Shown: positions 20,591 through 29,628, counted from the stretch's first letter. The stretch is DNA of 29,851 bases from an uncultured Collinsella sp. (GCA_900541665.1 UQKV01000025.1:1-29851), one strand, 5' to 3'. Translations and numbers: made by a program. Notes: generated by a model not told the origin, from the letters alone.

Positions 20591-21724
20591 ATGTACATTT
20601 CCACACATCAGGCTCTACTCGACTTTTGCCAGCGCGCCCGTAAGTTCGACGCGATTGCCGTCGATACCGAGTTTTTGCGCGAGCGCACGTTCCATCCGCG
20701 TCTGTGCTTGGTTCAGATTGCCACCCCTGCCGAGAGCGTCGCGGTCGATCCCCTGGTAATCGACGACCTCTCGCCGCTGGCCGAGCTTATGGCCGACGAG
20801 AGCGTGACCAAGGTCTTCCACGCCTGCTCGCAGGATATGGAGGTCATGCTCCATACCGTGGGCGTGCTGCCACGACCGATTTTCGATACGCAGGTCGCCG
20901 CCGCTTTTTTGGGCGAGCGCCAGCAGATTTCCTACGGCGCGCTCGTGCAGACGTTTTGCGGCGTCTCGCTGCCCAAGACCGAGTCGCTGACCGACTGGTC
21001 GCGTCGCCCGCTGACCGATAAGCAGATTGAGTACGCGATCGATGACGTCAAATACCTGATCGTCGCCTATACCGAGATGATGAGCCGCCTGCGCGAGCTG
21101 GGCCGCGTGGACTGGGTGCTCGACGAGTTGCGTCCTCTGGTCGATGAGTCGCACTACCGTGCCGATCGCCACGAGGCGTTCCGTAAGGTCAAGCGCATCA
21201 ATTCGTGCAGCCGTCACCAGTTGGGCATCGCGCGCGAGCTCGCCGCCTGGCGCGAGGATCGCGCCGAGCGCCGTAACATCCCGCGCAAGTGGGTCATGTC
21301 CGACGACACGCTGCTTGCGCTCGTTAAGCGCAATCCCGTGCGCGTTGAGGAGTTCCGTAGCATTCGCGGTACCGATCAGTTGGGGGAGCGCGACGTGGAC
21401 GGCGCGCTCATGGCCATCAAGCGCGGCGCGAGCTGCCCGCACGATCGCCTGCCGCTCATGGTGCGCGGGCATCGTCAGATCTCTCCGGAGTTGGAGAGCG
21501 TGACGGACCTGATGTATGCGCTCATTCGCCTAGTTGCCGAGCGCTCGGGCGTGGCGACCTCGGTCATTGCCTCGCGCGATGACCTGGCCGACTATATTGA
21601 GCACCCCGAGCAGAGCCCCCTGCGCGAAGGCTGGCGCTTCGAGCTCGTGGGCTCACGCCTGGACGATTTGCTCTCGGGCAATATGGGGTTGACGGTGAAG
21701 GACGGCAAAATCGAGCTCCTGTAG
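20591..21724 (+). CDS. rnd: Ribonuclease D
   Basis: The 377-residue protein is a DEDD-type 3'-5' exoribonuclease that trims tRNA and other stable RNA. The DnaQ-like motifs are present: Exo I AVDTEFLRER, Exo II KVFHACSQDMEVM, Exo III YAIDDVKYL with the Tyr/Asp pair. An HRDC-like domain follows (ARELAAWREDRAERRNIPRKWVMSDDTLLALV). Length is close to the E. coli enzyme. I chose the ATG at 20591; a GTG at 20555 would add 12 residues, and neither has a strong ribosome binding site. It is divergent from the lipid kinase, with TATACT/TATAGT boxes near 20524 on the two strands. Confidence 0.92.
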   Translation: MYISTHQALLDFCQRARKFDAIAVDTEFLRERTFHPRLCLVQIATPAESVAVDPLVIDDLSPLAELMADESVTKVFHACSQDMEVMLHTVGVLPRPIFDTQVAAAFLGERQQISYGALVQTFCGVSLPKTESLTDWSRRPLTDKQIEYAIDDVKYLIVAYTEMMSRLRELGRVDWVLDELRPLVDESHYRADRHEAFRKVKRINSCSRHQLGIARELAAWREDRAERRNIPRKWVMSDDTLLALVKRNPVRVEEFRSIRGTDQLGERDVDGALMAIKRGASCPHDRLPLMVRGHRQISPELESVTDLMYALIRLVAERSGVATSVIASRDDLADYIEHPEQSPLREGWRFELVGSRLDDLLSGNMGLTVKDGKIELL

Positions 21725-21788
21725 GGAAGCCTAGCCGGTTGAGTGGGTAGAATGCCTCCAACGTGTAATTCGATTCGGAGGAATTCGC

Positions 21789-22493
21789 ATGCCTTATTAC
21801 TATGGTTACGGCTTTGGCATCGACCCGCTGTACCTGCTGGTTGTTCTTGTTTGTACAGTGCTTGGCCTTGCTGCGCAGAGCTATATCAATTCGACGTACA
21901 AGACCTGGTCCAAGGTTCGCTCGGACGGCGACACGGGCGCCACGGTTGCTCGCCGCATGCTTGACGCCAACGGTTGCAATGCCGTGGGTATCAAGGGTGT
22001 CGCCGGTGAGCTCACCGACCATTACAACCCGCAGGATAACAACCTGTATCTGTCGGATGCCAACCGTTCGGGCGGTTCGGTCGCAAGCGTTGCCGTCGCC
22101 TGCCACGAGGCAGGCCATGCCGCCCAGCGTCAAAGCGGCTATGCCATGATGAAAGTACGTACCGCCCTCGTGCCGGTCGTCAACTTTACCCAGAACACCT
22201 GGACCCTCGTGTTGCTCTTGGGCCTGTTTATGAACATTGCCGGGCTCACATCCCTCGCGTTGATCTTCTTCTCGTTTAGTGTACTGTTCCAACTCGTTAC
22301 GCTGCCTGTCGAGATTGACGCCAGCCGACGCGCCGTGGCGTACATCGAGCAGTCGGGTATGAGTTCCAAGCAGGTCAACGGTGCCAAGAAGGTACTGACG
22401 GCCGCCGCGCTTACCTATGTTGCCGCTGCGCTCACCTCGATTATTCAGCTGCTCTATCTTATGGCTCGCTACAACAGAAACTCCAACCGATAA
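21789..22493 (+). CDS. YugP-type zinc metallopeptidase (membrane)
   Basis: The 234-residue protein has an N-terminal Tyr/Gly-rich start (MPYYYGYGFGID), a membrane helix at about 13-32, the zinc-binding HEAGHAAQ motif near residue 106, two hydrophobic segments in the middle (WTLVLLLGLFMNIAGL; LALIFFSFSVLFQLVTL) followed by the conserved LPVEIDASRRA block with the third ligand candidate, and a last helix near the C terminus. This is the layout of the YugP neutral zinc metallopeptidase family. The substrate is unknown. A GGAGGAATTC site precedes the ATG at 21789. Confidence 0.92.
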   Translation: MPYYYGYGFGIDPLYLLVVLVCTVLGLAAQSYINSTYKTWSKVRSDGDTGATVARRMLDANGCNAVGIKGVAGELTDHYNPQDNNLYLSDANRSGGSVASVAVACHEAGHAAQRQSGYAMMKVRTALVPVVNFTQNTWTLVLLLGLFMNIAGLTSLALIFFSFSVLFQLVTLPVEIDASRRAVAYIEQSGMSSKQVNGAKKVLTAAALTYVAAALTSIIQLLYLMARYNRNSNR

Positions 22494-22509
22494 CAAATTG
22501 GGTCGCTGG

Positions 22510-22539
22510 GCGCCGCGGGGATTCGTGTCCCCGCGGCGC
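22510..22539 (+). terminator. GC-rich hairpin after the zinc peptidase gene
   Basis: GCGCCGCGGGG (22510-22520) and CCCCGCGGCGC (22529-22539) pair perfectly over 11 bp. No U run follows, so it may be a weak terminator or 3' end hairpin. Confidence 0.5.
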
Positions 22540-22581
22540 TGTACTATGTGTTGGACTTAAATTTGCACGGGGCCGGAGCCC

Positions 22582-24060
22582 ATGTGCACGATGACGAAAG
22601 GGGGCTGCGTGGCAGGCTGGAATCTGACCGGCAATGCCGTTTCCGCCGAGTTCGACGGATCGGACGAGCAAGAGCGTAAAGAGCTCAGCGTGAGCCAGGC
22701 GGTGGAGATTGCCGCTGGCGCGCTCGATGCGATTCCGCAGCTGAGCGTTCTGGGCGAGGTCACGGGTTTTCGTGGTCCCAATGCCCGAAGCGGCCACTGC
22801 TACTTCCAAATCAAGGACGATTCGGCGGCCGTCGACTGCATCATCTGGAAGGGCGCCTATCTCAAGCGCACTTTCGATCTGCGTGACGGCATGCAGGTGA
22901 GCTTTAAGGGCAGCTTCAACCTCTATAAGCCCACGGGTCGTATGAGCTTTGTCGCTCGCTCATTCTCGCTGGCGGGGGAGGGCCTGCTGCGTCAACAGGT
23001 GGCGCAGTTGGCCGAAAAGCTACGCCGCGAGGGGCTGATGGACGAGTCCCGTAAACGCCGCATCCCGGTGTTCTGCTCACGCGTGGCGGTCGTCACCTCG
23101 CTTTCGGGCGCCGTGATCGACGACGTCAAGCGTACGCTGCGCCGTCGCAACCCGCTCGTCGAGCTTGTCTGCGTGGGCGCAAAGGTCCAGGGCGAGGGCG
23201 CGCCGGCAGAGCTTATTGAAGGCTTGCGCCGCGCCGCTGCCATTACGCCGGCGCCCGATTGCATTTTGCTTGTCCGTGGCGGCGGCTCCTTCGAGGACCT
23301 CATGACCTTTAACGACGAGGAGCTTGCCCGTGCGGTGGCGGCTTGCCCCGTGCCCGTGGTGACCGGCATTGGCCATGAGCCCGATACCTCGATTTGCGAC
23401 ATGGTGAGCGACCGTCGCGCCTCCACGCCAACGGCAGCGGCAGAATCGGTGGCGCCGGCTATGACGGAGTTGGCCGACGTGCTCGAGACGCGCCATCAGC
23501 GTCTGGGCGTCGCGATGGCTTCGATGATCGGGTCGGATCAGGTCGATCTGGAAATGCTCGACCAGCGCGGTCGTCGTGCCTGGGATACCTATACGGCTCG
23601 TCTGGGCGACGCGCTCGATGCGGCCGCATGCCGCCCGTGCCTCAACTATCCGACGTTTATGGTCGAGCGTCGCGAGTCTGAGCTTGCCCTGACGGCCGAT
23701 CGTCTGTCCGGCGCCATAGCGCGCTCGGTCGGGACATTCCGCTCCAACTTTGAGCGCCTGCCCGAGCGTCTGGTTGCAAGCACCTCGGGGCTCGATGGCA
23801 AGCGCCATGCGCTCGCGCTTGCGAGTTCCCGTCTGGAGCATCAGGGGCGCACGATGCTCAACAAGCCCGCGTCCGACCTGGGCCGTGCGGCAGCCTCGCT
23901 AGATGCCCTGTCGCCGCTCAAGGTGCTTGCCCGTGGTTATTCCATCGCGTACAGCGATGATGGGGTGGCCACGAGCGCCAAGACCTTTAAGCCCGGTGAC
24001 GCCATCCGCGTGCGCATGGCAGACGGCAACGTGACGGCAACGGTCGATACGGTCGAGTAG
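22582..24060 (+). CDS. xseA: Exodeoxyribonuclease VII large subunit
   Basis: The 492-residue protein is the catalytic large subunit of exonuclease VII, which degrades single-stranded DNA in both directions. Residues 30-140 are the OB-fold DNA-binding domain (LSVSQAVEIAAGAL; GHCYFQIKDDSAAVDCIIWKG). The catalytic core shows RIPVFCSRVAVVTSLSGAVIDD, LVRGGGSFEDLMTFNDEELARAV, PVVTGIGHEPDTSICDMVSDRRASTPTAAAE in order. A coiled region and the C-terminal SPLKVLARGYSIAY follow. An alternative start, the GTG at 22609, has a better AAAGGGGG site upstream than the ATG at 22582. xseB follows 42 bases downstream. Confidence 0.95.
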   Translation: MCTMTKGGCVAGWNLTGNAVSAEFDGSDEQERKELSVSQAVEIAAGALDAIPQLSVLGEVTGFRGPNARSGHCYFQIKDDSAAVDCIIWKGAYLKRTFDLRDGMQVSFKGSFNLYKPTGRMSFVARSFSLAGEGLLRQQVAQLAEKLRREGLMDESRKRRIPVFCSRVAVVTSLSGAVIDDVKRTLRRRNPLVELVCVGAKVQGEGAPAELIEGLRRAAAITPAPDCILLVRGGGSFEDLMTFNDEELARAVAACPVPVVTGIGHEPDTSICDMVSDRRASTPTAAAESVAPAMTELADVLETRHQRLGVAMASMIGSDQVDLEMLDQRGRRAWDTYTARLGDALDAAACRPCLNYPTFMVERRESELALTADRLSGAIARSVGTFRSNFERLPERLVASTSGLDGKRHALALASSRLEHQGRTMLNKPASDLGRAAASLDALSPLKVLARGYSIAYSDDGVATSAKTFKPGDAIRVRMADGNVTATVDTVE

Positions 24061-24102
24061 GCCGCGTTTCATAGCGATAAACCTTTAGGAAAGGAAACAG
24101 AT

Positions 24103-24369
24103 ATGGCAGAGAAAACCCCGGTCGAGCAGCTTACGTACAAGCAGGCTTCGCAGGAGTTGGAGCTCATCATCCGCAGCTTGGAGTCGGGTGATATGGAGCT
24201 CGAGGAGTCGCTCGAGAGCTATACCCGCGGCGTCGAGCTCCTCAAGAGCCTGCGCACCCGCCTGTCCGATGCCGAGCAGAAGGTCTCGGTGCTTCTTAAG
24301 GACGTCGACGGCAACGACGTGCTCGCCGACGGCGAAGCCGCCAACACCGACGACAACCTCTCGTTCTAA
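24103..24369 (+). CDS. xseB: Exodeoxyribonuclease VII small subunit
   Basis: The 88-residue helical protein has the XseB signature (LTYKQASQELELIIRSLESG, then LEESLESYTRGVELLKSL). It binds several copies to XseA to make the active enzyme. AGGAAAGGAA lies before the ATG. The acidic tail (DGNDVLADGEAANTDDN) is longer than in many homologues. It forms an operon with xseA. Confidence 0.93.
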   Translation: MAEKTPVEQLTYKQASQELELIIRSLESGDMELEESLESYTRGVELLKSLRTRLSDAEQKVSVLLKDVDGNDVLADGEAANTDDNLSF

Positions 24370-24376
24370 CCATCCC

Positions 24377-24399
24377 GACCAAATATAATTACCTTGGTC
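24377..24399 (+). promoter_or_regulatory. Inverted repeat holding a TATAAT box before the HIT gene
   Basis: GACCAA (24377-24382) and TTGGTC (24394-24399) flank TATAAT (24384-24389). It could be a promoter with an overlapping operator for the HIT gene; no good -35 box is visible. Confidence 0.35.
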
Positions 24400-24418
24400 T
24401 GTGAGAAAGGAACCAACC

Positions 24419-24754
24419 ATGTGCGATTGCATCTTCTGCAAAATTGCCAACCACGAGATCCCCTCGACCGTTGTCTATGAGGACGACCAGGTCATCGCCT
24501 TCGACGACCTCAATCCCCAGGCGCCGGTCCATACGCTCGTGATCCCCAAGAAGCACTACAGTGACATCGCCGACAACGTACCTGCCGAGACCATGGGCGC
24601 CATGGCTCACGCCATCCAGGAGGTCGCTAAGGCCAAGGGCTTGGAGGACGGTTTCCGCGTCATCTCCAACAAGGGCGTCAACGCCGGCCAGACCGTCATG
24701 CACTTCCACATGCACGTTCTCGGTGGCAAGAACCTGGGCGAGAACCTCATCTGA
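24419..24754 (+). CDS. HIT-family nucleotide hydrolase (HinT-like)
   Basis: The 111-residue protein is a HIT-superfamily member that hydrolyses nucleoside phosphoramidates or related AMP conjugates. It begins with the zinc-type CDCIFCKIA segment, has HTLVIPKKHY in the middle and ends with the catalytic histidine triad HFHMHVLGG. Length and motifs are those of HinT/YcfF proteins. The ATG at 24419 follows GAAAGGA. It is 49 bases after xseB and could be co-transcribed. Confidence 0.93.
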   Translation: MCDCIFCKIANHEIPSTVVYEDDQVIAFDDLNPQAPVHTLVIPKKHYSDIADNVPAETMGAMAHAIQEVAKAKGLEDGFRVISNKGVNAGQTVMHFHMHVLGGKNLGENLI

Positions 24755-24795
24755 GGGCGCGTAGGCCGTCGACTTGGCTGCCTTTGGAGTAATCT

Positions 24796-25686
24796 ATGCA
24801 GCTTTCTCAACTCGAATACCTTCAGGCTGTAGCGAACTATGGCGGCGTGCGCAAAGCAGCTCGCGCCGTTCACGTGAGTCCGCAGGCCGTTTCGTCGGCA
24901 ATAAAAAAGTTGGAATCTGAGTATCAGATTGTTTTGCTCGACCGATCGGCGGGGGAGGCTGTTTTGTCTCCGGCGGGCAGAGAATTTGCGCGTCGTGCAC
25001 GCGTGATCCTGGCGCAAGTCGACGATCTCAAAAAGTACGCTCAATCGGGGAACGGCGGCGTTTCGCCCGACGGCCATTTCCGTCTTTACGCCCCCTGTCT
25101 TCACGGGCGGGGGCTCCTTTTTTCCGAAAACTGGTACGACTCGTTTGAAAGCTCGCACCCTCAGATTCATCTTGATGTGTGGCATCAGCCAACGGCAACA
25201 TGCTTTGAATCACTTATACTTGGAATTTCGGACGCGGCTATCTCGTTTGAGGAACCACGGGACAGCGTCCTTTCTTCAAAATATATGGGTGAAAAGGAGC
25301 TCAGGGTTCTTTCATGCCCAGCTGGTCATCAATCTGTTGACGCTATGACCATTCGTGAGTTACTGGGCGGCAGGCTCGCTGTTCCCATTAATTTGTCACC
25401 CTGTCTCAATGCAATCAATCAATGTCCCGAAGCTCAGCTGGTTAATTTCCGCTTTCGCGATGTCGAATACGGAAGCAGGGCGCAGGCTGAGTTTCTTCAA
25501 GCCGGGGGATTGATATTGAGTTTTTCTGGCTCTTCTCTCGCATCAGATGGATTGGAAGTGAGCGAGTGCTCTATTGAAGGCTCGCATGACGTAGCCTTGC
25601 CCATCTACTTTTGCTATCGACAAAATGCCTGGACCGATCGACACCAGACGGTATTTCTTCACCTATTGCGTCATCTTGCTTCGTGA
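24796..25686 (+). CDS. LysR-family transcriptional regulator
   Basis: This 296-residue protein has the N-terminal LysR winged helix-turn-helix (LEYLQAVANYGGVRKAARAVHVSPQAVSSAIKKLE-type, residues 6-40, then LLDRSAG and LSPAGREF) and a C-terminal effector domain from about residue 90. The effector domain is poorly conserved and I cannot name the ligand. GGAG lies seven bases before the ATG. Base composition becomes more AT-rich through this gene and the MFS gene after it, which it may control; it lies on the same strand, not divergent as is usual for LysR pairs. A small GAGGCC/GGCCTC hairpin (25685-25700) covers its stop codon. Confidence 0.9.
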   Translation: MQLSQLEYLQAVANYGGVRKAARAVHVSPQAVSSAIKKLESEYQIVLLDRSAGEAVLSPAGREFARRARVILAQVDDLKKYAQSGNGGVSPDGHFRLYAPCLHGRGLLFSENWYDSFESSHPQIHLDVWHQPTATCFESLILGISDAAISFEEPRDSVLSSKYMGEKELRVLSCPAGHQSVDAMTIRELLGGRLAVPINLSPCLNAINQCPEAQLVNFRFRDVEYGSRAQAEFLQAGGLILSFSGSSLASDGLEVSECSIEGSHDVALPIYFCYRQNAWTDRHQTVFLHLLRHLAS

Positions 25687-25805
25687 GGCCATTTGGCCTC
25701 GTGTTGTCAAGTGAATGTTGACGCCTTGTAACACATGACTGACGGCTTTGCCCTCATGCTTTTCCAAGATTCCGATTCAGATTGTTGACTCTTGGAGGGC
25801 GGAGC

Positions 25806-26966
25806 ATGAAAAACCGTACGGTTTTGCTTTATATGACGTTCGTTTTTCTGTCGAACTTCAGCACCATTTTGTATTTTCTGACGGTTTACCTTGAATTCGT
25901 CGGATTCTCGATAGTGGCGATTTCTAGCATGATGATTGCATATCAAGTGAGCAAGTTCATCCTCGAAGTTCCCACTGGCTATATTGCTGATAGGTTTGGA
26001 CGAAAGACAAGCGGTCTCGTTGGCGTCGTGGGGATGCTTGGATACTACGCTGCCCTGCTTCTCGTCCGTTTCCCTCTGCTTTTAATCGGTGCGTTCGCTC
26101 TCAAAGGTTTTGCCGTTGCATGTCTGAGCGGATCCATAGAAGCGATTTACATTGACAGCGTCTCTCAGGACCAGCTCGTAAGACTTAATGTCGTTGAGCG
26201 ATTTGTTTTCTATGCCTCTTATGCCATCTCCGCTTGCGTGGGTGGTTTCATTTCGTCTGTCGGTGCATATCTCATTGGTCTTTCGGCAGATATCATCGCA
26301 ATGGTGTTGACGTTGGTTGTCGTTGTCTGCATTCCTGAGATGCGAAGAGGGGGCACTGCGGGGGCACCTGAGCGTGGAATTAGCCCGAAGATGATCGGTG
26401 CCGCTATTGCGGGTAATGGCATTCTTCGGTCAGCGTTCATCATGGACTGTTCTCAGGCATTTGCTTTTGTCGCCCTGGAAGACTTTTTCTCACTGTTGCT
26501 TGCGGGTCGCGGAATGAATGCCGTCGCTTCGGGTGTGATCATTGCGGTCCAGCTCCTTGCCTCGGCCTCCATGGGGCTTATTGTACCCAGTGTCATTGAT
26601 CATGTCGACAAGGGCCGTTTTGCGCGTATTTGCGGCATCGTGCGCTTAGTATTGACAGCTTTGTTTTTGATCCCCCTTACTCCGGCTAATTTGCTGCCCG
26701 TGTTCTATGTGCTGCAGACGGTTGCGTACTCGTTGTTTGCTCCAATTAAATACTCAATTTTTCAAAATGCTGCTGATTCTTCGATGCGCTGTTCATTGAT
26801 TTCGGTTCAAAGCCAGATGGTGGCGGTGGGTGCTGTTCTTTTCTATCTGCTCAACGCTGTGTTGAGCAGCGCTGCGGGCATTCGAGTCGTATTGCTTGTC
26901 GCGCTCGGGATTTCTTCTTTGGTGTATATCCCCGCGCTATTTCGTCTTACAAGCCAAAGGACATGA
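25806..26966 (+). CDS. MFS transporter
   Basis: The 386-residue membrane protein has about 12 hydrophobic segments, the MFS motif A between helices 2 and 3 (GYIADRFGRKTSG), and the usual central cytoplasmic loop (EMRRGGTAGAPERG). Such transporters export drugs or metabolites or take up small molecules; the substrate is not evident. I chose the ATG at 25806, right after GGAGGGCGGAG. Its codons (TTT, TTG, ATT) are more AT-rich than those of the neighbouring genes, as for the LysR gene, suggesting recent acquisition as a pair. A terminator follows. Confidence 0.88.
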   Translation: MKNRTVLLYMTFVFLSNFSTILYFLTVYLEFVGFSIVAISSMMIAYQVSKFILEVPTGYIADRFGRKTSGLVGVVGMLGYYAALLLVRFPLLLIGAFALKGFAVACLSGSIEAIYIDSVSQDQLVRLNVVERFVFYASYAISACVGGFISSVGAYLIGLSADIIAMVLTLVVVVCIPEMRRGGTAGAPERGISPKMIGAAIAGNGILRSAFIMDCSQAFAFVALEDFFSLLLAGRGMNAVASGVIIAVQLLASASMGLIVPSVIDHVDKGRFARICGIVRLVLTALFLIPLTPANLLPVFYVLQTVAYSLFAPIKYSIFQNAADSSMRCSLISVQSQMVAVGAVLFYLLNAVLSSAAGIRVVLLVALGISSLVYIPALFRLTSQRT

Positions 26967-27000
26967 GTATTTAGACACCGATAACTTATATATCAACGCC

Positions 27001-27034
27001 AATAAACCCGAGCGCGAGGGCGTTTGGGTTTATT
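27001..27034 (+). terminator. Terminator of the LysR/MFS unit
   Basis: AATAAACCC (27001-27009) and GGGTTTATT (27026-27034) pair perfectly. The U-rich 3' arm (TTTATTATT) serves as the tract. Confidence 0.7.
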
Positions 27035-27087
27035 ATTGAAGCGTATGTAACCTGGCGGCGCCACACCGCCTGTTAGTAGGGAGACAC

Positions 27088-28266
27088 ATGAACGTTCTGG
27101 TCGTCAACGCGGGATCTTCGACCCTTAAGTATCAGGTCATCGACACCAAGTCCCACAAGGTGTCCGCAAAGGGCTCCTGCGAGCGCGTCTGCTTTACCGG
27201 CGGTACCTTCACCCACGCTGCTAACGGTTCCAAGAAGGTGACCGAGAACATCGAGTTCCCCGACCACAAGGTCGCCATCGAGGTCGTCCTGAAGGACCTC
27301 GAGGCCAACGGCGTCAAGATCGAGGGCATCGGCCATCGCATCGTTCAGGGCGGTTGGTACTTTGGCGATTCCTCCCTCGTCGACGAGGACGTTCTCGCTA
27401 AGATCCGCGAGGTCGCCCCGCTGGCGCCGCTCCACAACAACCCCGAGGCCAACGTTATCGAGTTCTGCCTGGAGCAGTATCCCGACCTGCCCAACGTCAC
27501 GGTCTATGACACCGCTTTCCACTTCAACATGCCCGAGGTCGCCAAGACTTACGCTCTACCCAAGGACGTTTGCGACAAGCTGCACATCCGTAAGTACGGC
27601 GCCCACGGCACCAGCTACCGTTACATCTCCAAGAAGGTCGCCGAGATGACCAACGGCGAGGCCCGCAAGGTCGTCGTGTGCCATATCGGCTCCGGCGCTT
27701 CCCTGTGCGCTATCGAGGACGGCAAGTGCATGGACACCACCATGGGCCTCACCCCGCTCGATGGCGTCATGATGGGCACCCGCTGCGGCTCCATCGACCC
27801 GGCTACCGTGTGCTACCTGCAGCGCGAGGGTGGCTACACCTTCGACGAGGTCGACGAGATGATGAACAAGAAGTCCGGCCTTTTGGCTGTGACCGGCGGC
27901 AAGACCAACGACTGCCGCAACGTCGAGGAGCTCGCCGCCGCTGGTGACCCCGATGCTCAGCTCGCCTTCGACATGTTTGTCTACAAGATTGCCGCCAAGG
28001 CTGCCGAGATGGCTACTTCCATGTGCGGCATGGACACCCTGGTCTTTACCGCCGGCATCGGCGAGCACGCTCCGGCTGTCCGCGCTGGCGTGGCCGACCG
28101 TCTGGCCTTTATGGGCGTCAAGATGGACCATGCCCGCAACGCCCTGCGCGGCGACGGCGCTTGGTGCCTGTCCGCCAAGGATTCCAAGGTCAAGATTTTC
28201 GTCATCCCCACGGACGAGGAGTTCATGATCGCTTCCGACGTCGAGCGCATCGTCAACGGCAAGTAA
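27088..28266 (+). CDS. ackA: Acetate kinase, first of two tandem copies
   Basis: The 392-residue protein is an acetate kinase (ATP + acetate to acetyl phosphate + ADP; in fermentation it runs toward ATP). Family motifs are MNVLVVNAGSSTLKYQ, HRIVQGGW with the catalytic Arg, TVYDTAFHF with the catalytic Asp, GTRCGSIDP with the second Arg, and AGIGEH. Two nearly invariant positions differ: the His of GTSHRY is Tyr (residue 177) and the Asn of HLGNGAS is Ser (residue 202, HIGSGAS). Codon choice is strongly biased to C-ending codons, typical of a highly expressed gene. It has its own terminator, and no pta gene is in the window. Confidence 0.9.
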   Translation: MNVLVVNAGSSTLKYQVIDTKSHKVSAKGSCERVCFTGGTFTHAANGSKKVTENIEFPDHKVAIEVVLKDLEANGVKIEGIGHRIVQGGWYFGDSSLVDEDVLAKIREVAPLAPLHNNPEANVIEFCLEQYPDLPNVTVYDTAFHFNMPEVAKTYALPKDVCDKLHIRKYGAHGTSYRYISKKVAEMTNGEARKVVVCHIGSGASLCAIEDGKCMDTTMGLTPLDGVMMGTRCGSIDPATVCYLQREGGYTFDEVDEMMNKKSGLLAVTGGKTNDCRNVEELAAAGDPDAQLAFDMFVYKIAAKAAEMATSMCGMDTLVFTAGIGEHAPAVRAGVADRLAFMGVKMDHARNALRGDGAWCLSAKDSKVKIFVIPTDEEFMIASDVERIVNGK

Positions 28267-28277
28267 TTGCAAGAGGG

Positions 28278-28316
28278 GAGGGGCTGGACGACCGAGCGCC
28301 GTTCGGCCCCTCTTTT
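28278..28316 (+). terminator. Terminator after the first acetate kinase gene
   Basis: GAGGGGC (28278-28284) and GCCCCTC (28306-28312) pair around a 21-base loop with further inner pairing, followed by TTTT. Confidence 0.75.
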
Positions 28317-28335
28317 GTGCTCGTTGGGCGATATG

Positions 28336-28365
28336 CTTGATAGCTATTTATCAAGTTGTGATAAC
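28336..28365 (+). promoter_or_regulatory. Promoter and inverted repeat of the second acetate kinase gene
   Basis: TTGATA (28337-28342) and GATAAC (28360-28365) are 17 bases apart, with TGT just before the -10 box (extended -10). CTTGATA (28336-28342) and TATCAAG (28349-28355) form a perfect inverted repeat over the -35 box, placed as a repressor operator would be. The first ackA gene has no such site. Confidence 0.55.
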
Positions 28366-28430
28366 TTCTTATTAAAATGCGGCCGCCTTAAGGGGTCTGC
28401 GTCGACCGTATTGCACTGCAAAGGAGTCTC

Positions 28431-29609
28431 ATGAACGTACTTGTTGTCAACGCCGGCAGCTCAAGCCTTAAATATCAGCTTTTGGATACCGATACCCGCG
28501 AGGTTTTCGCCAAGGGCAACTGCGAACGTATCGGTTCGGACATGGGCATCTTTGGCCACTCCGAGAACGGTGGCGCCAAGCAGACCGAGGAGGTCCCTTT
28601 CCCCGATCATCGCTCTGCTATCGCTCGTGTGCTCGAGGAGCTCGAGAAGACCGACTTTACGATTGATGGCATTGGTCATCGTATCGTTCAGGGCGGCTGG
28701 CACTTCGATGATTCCGCAGTTGTCGACGACGAGGTTATGGCCAAGATTCTCGAGGTGGCCCCGCTCGCCCCGCTGCACAACTACGGCGAGGCCGCGGCGA
28801 TTGAGTATTGCCGTGAGAAGTATCCGGAGCTGCCCAACGTGGCGGTCTTCGATACCTCGTTCCATATGACCATGCCCGAGGTCGCCTATACCTACGCGCT
28901 GCCCAAGGACGTGTGCGACAAGTACCACGTGCGCAAGTACGGCGCCCACGGCACGAGCCACCGCTATGAGTGGATGATGGCCAAGGAGATCCTGGGTTCG
29001 CGCTGCCACCGTCTGCTTTCGTGCCACTTGGGTAACGGTGCTTCGCTCGCTGCTATCGAGGACGGCGTGTGCCGCGACACCACGATGGGCCTCACGCCGC
29101 TCGACGGCCTGATGATGGGCACTCGTTGCGGTTCCATTGATCCGGCCACCGTGTGCTACCTCCAGCGCGAGGGCGACTACAGCTATCAGGAAGTCGATGA
29201 CATGATGAACAAGCAGTCTGGTCTGCTTGCCATCTCGGGCATCTCCAACGACGCCCGCGACATCCGTACACGCGCCTCCGAGGGCGACGAGCGCTGCCTG
29301 CTCGCCTTCGATATGTTCGCCTACAAGGCCATGCAGCAGGCTGGCTCCATGATCGCTTCCATGGCGGGCGTGGACACCATCACCTTTACCGCCGGCATCG
29401 GCGAGAACGACTGGTCGATCCGCAAGGCCTTCTGCGACTGCTTTGAGTGGCTGGGCGTACGCATCGACAACAATAAGAACCGCGAGGCCGTGGGCAACGG
29501 CCCGCAGGTCATCAGCGCCGCCGGTTCAGCCGTTACGGTCATGGTCATCCCCACCGACGAGGAATACATGATCGCCCACGACGTCGAGCGCCTGACCAAG
29601 AACAACTAA
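28431..29609 (+). CDS. ackA: Acetate kinase, second tandem copy
   Basis: The 392-residue protein matches the first copy along its full length, with roughly 60% identical residues by eye, and carries the canonical residues that the first lacks (GTSHRY and HLGNGAS). Other motifs are MNVLVVNAGSSSLKYQ, HRIVQGGWHF, VFDTSFHM, GTRCGSIDP and AGIGEN. AAAGGAG lies before the ATG. It has its own promoter with an operator-like repeat and its own terminator, so it is expressed independently of the first copy. Confidence 0.95.
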   Translation: MNVLVVNAGSSSLKYQLLDTDTREVFAKGNCERIGSDMGIFGHSENGGAKQTEEVPFPDHRSAIARVLEELEKTDFTIDGIGHRIVQGGWHFDDSAVVDDEVMAKILEVAPLAPLHNYGEAAAIEYCREKYPELPNVAVFDTSFHMTMPEVAYTYALPKDVCDKYHVRKYGAHGTSHRYEWMMAKEILGSRCHRLLSCHLGNGASLAAIEDGVCRDTTMGLTPLDGLMMGTRCGSIDPATVCYLQREGDYSYQEVDDMMNKQSGLLAISGISNDARDIRTRASEGDERCLLAFDMFAYKAMQQAGSMIASMAGVDTITFTAGIGENDWSIRKAFCDCFEWLGVRIDNNKNREAVGNGPQVISAAGSAVTVMVIPTDEEYMIAHDVERLTKNN

Positions 29610-29628
29610 CGCATTCGTTTGTAATTGA

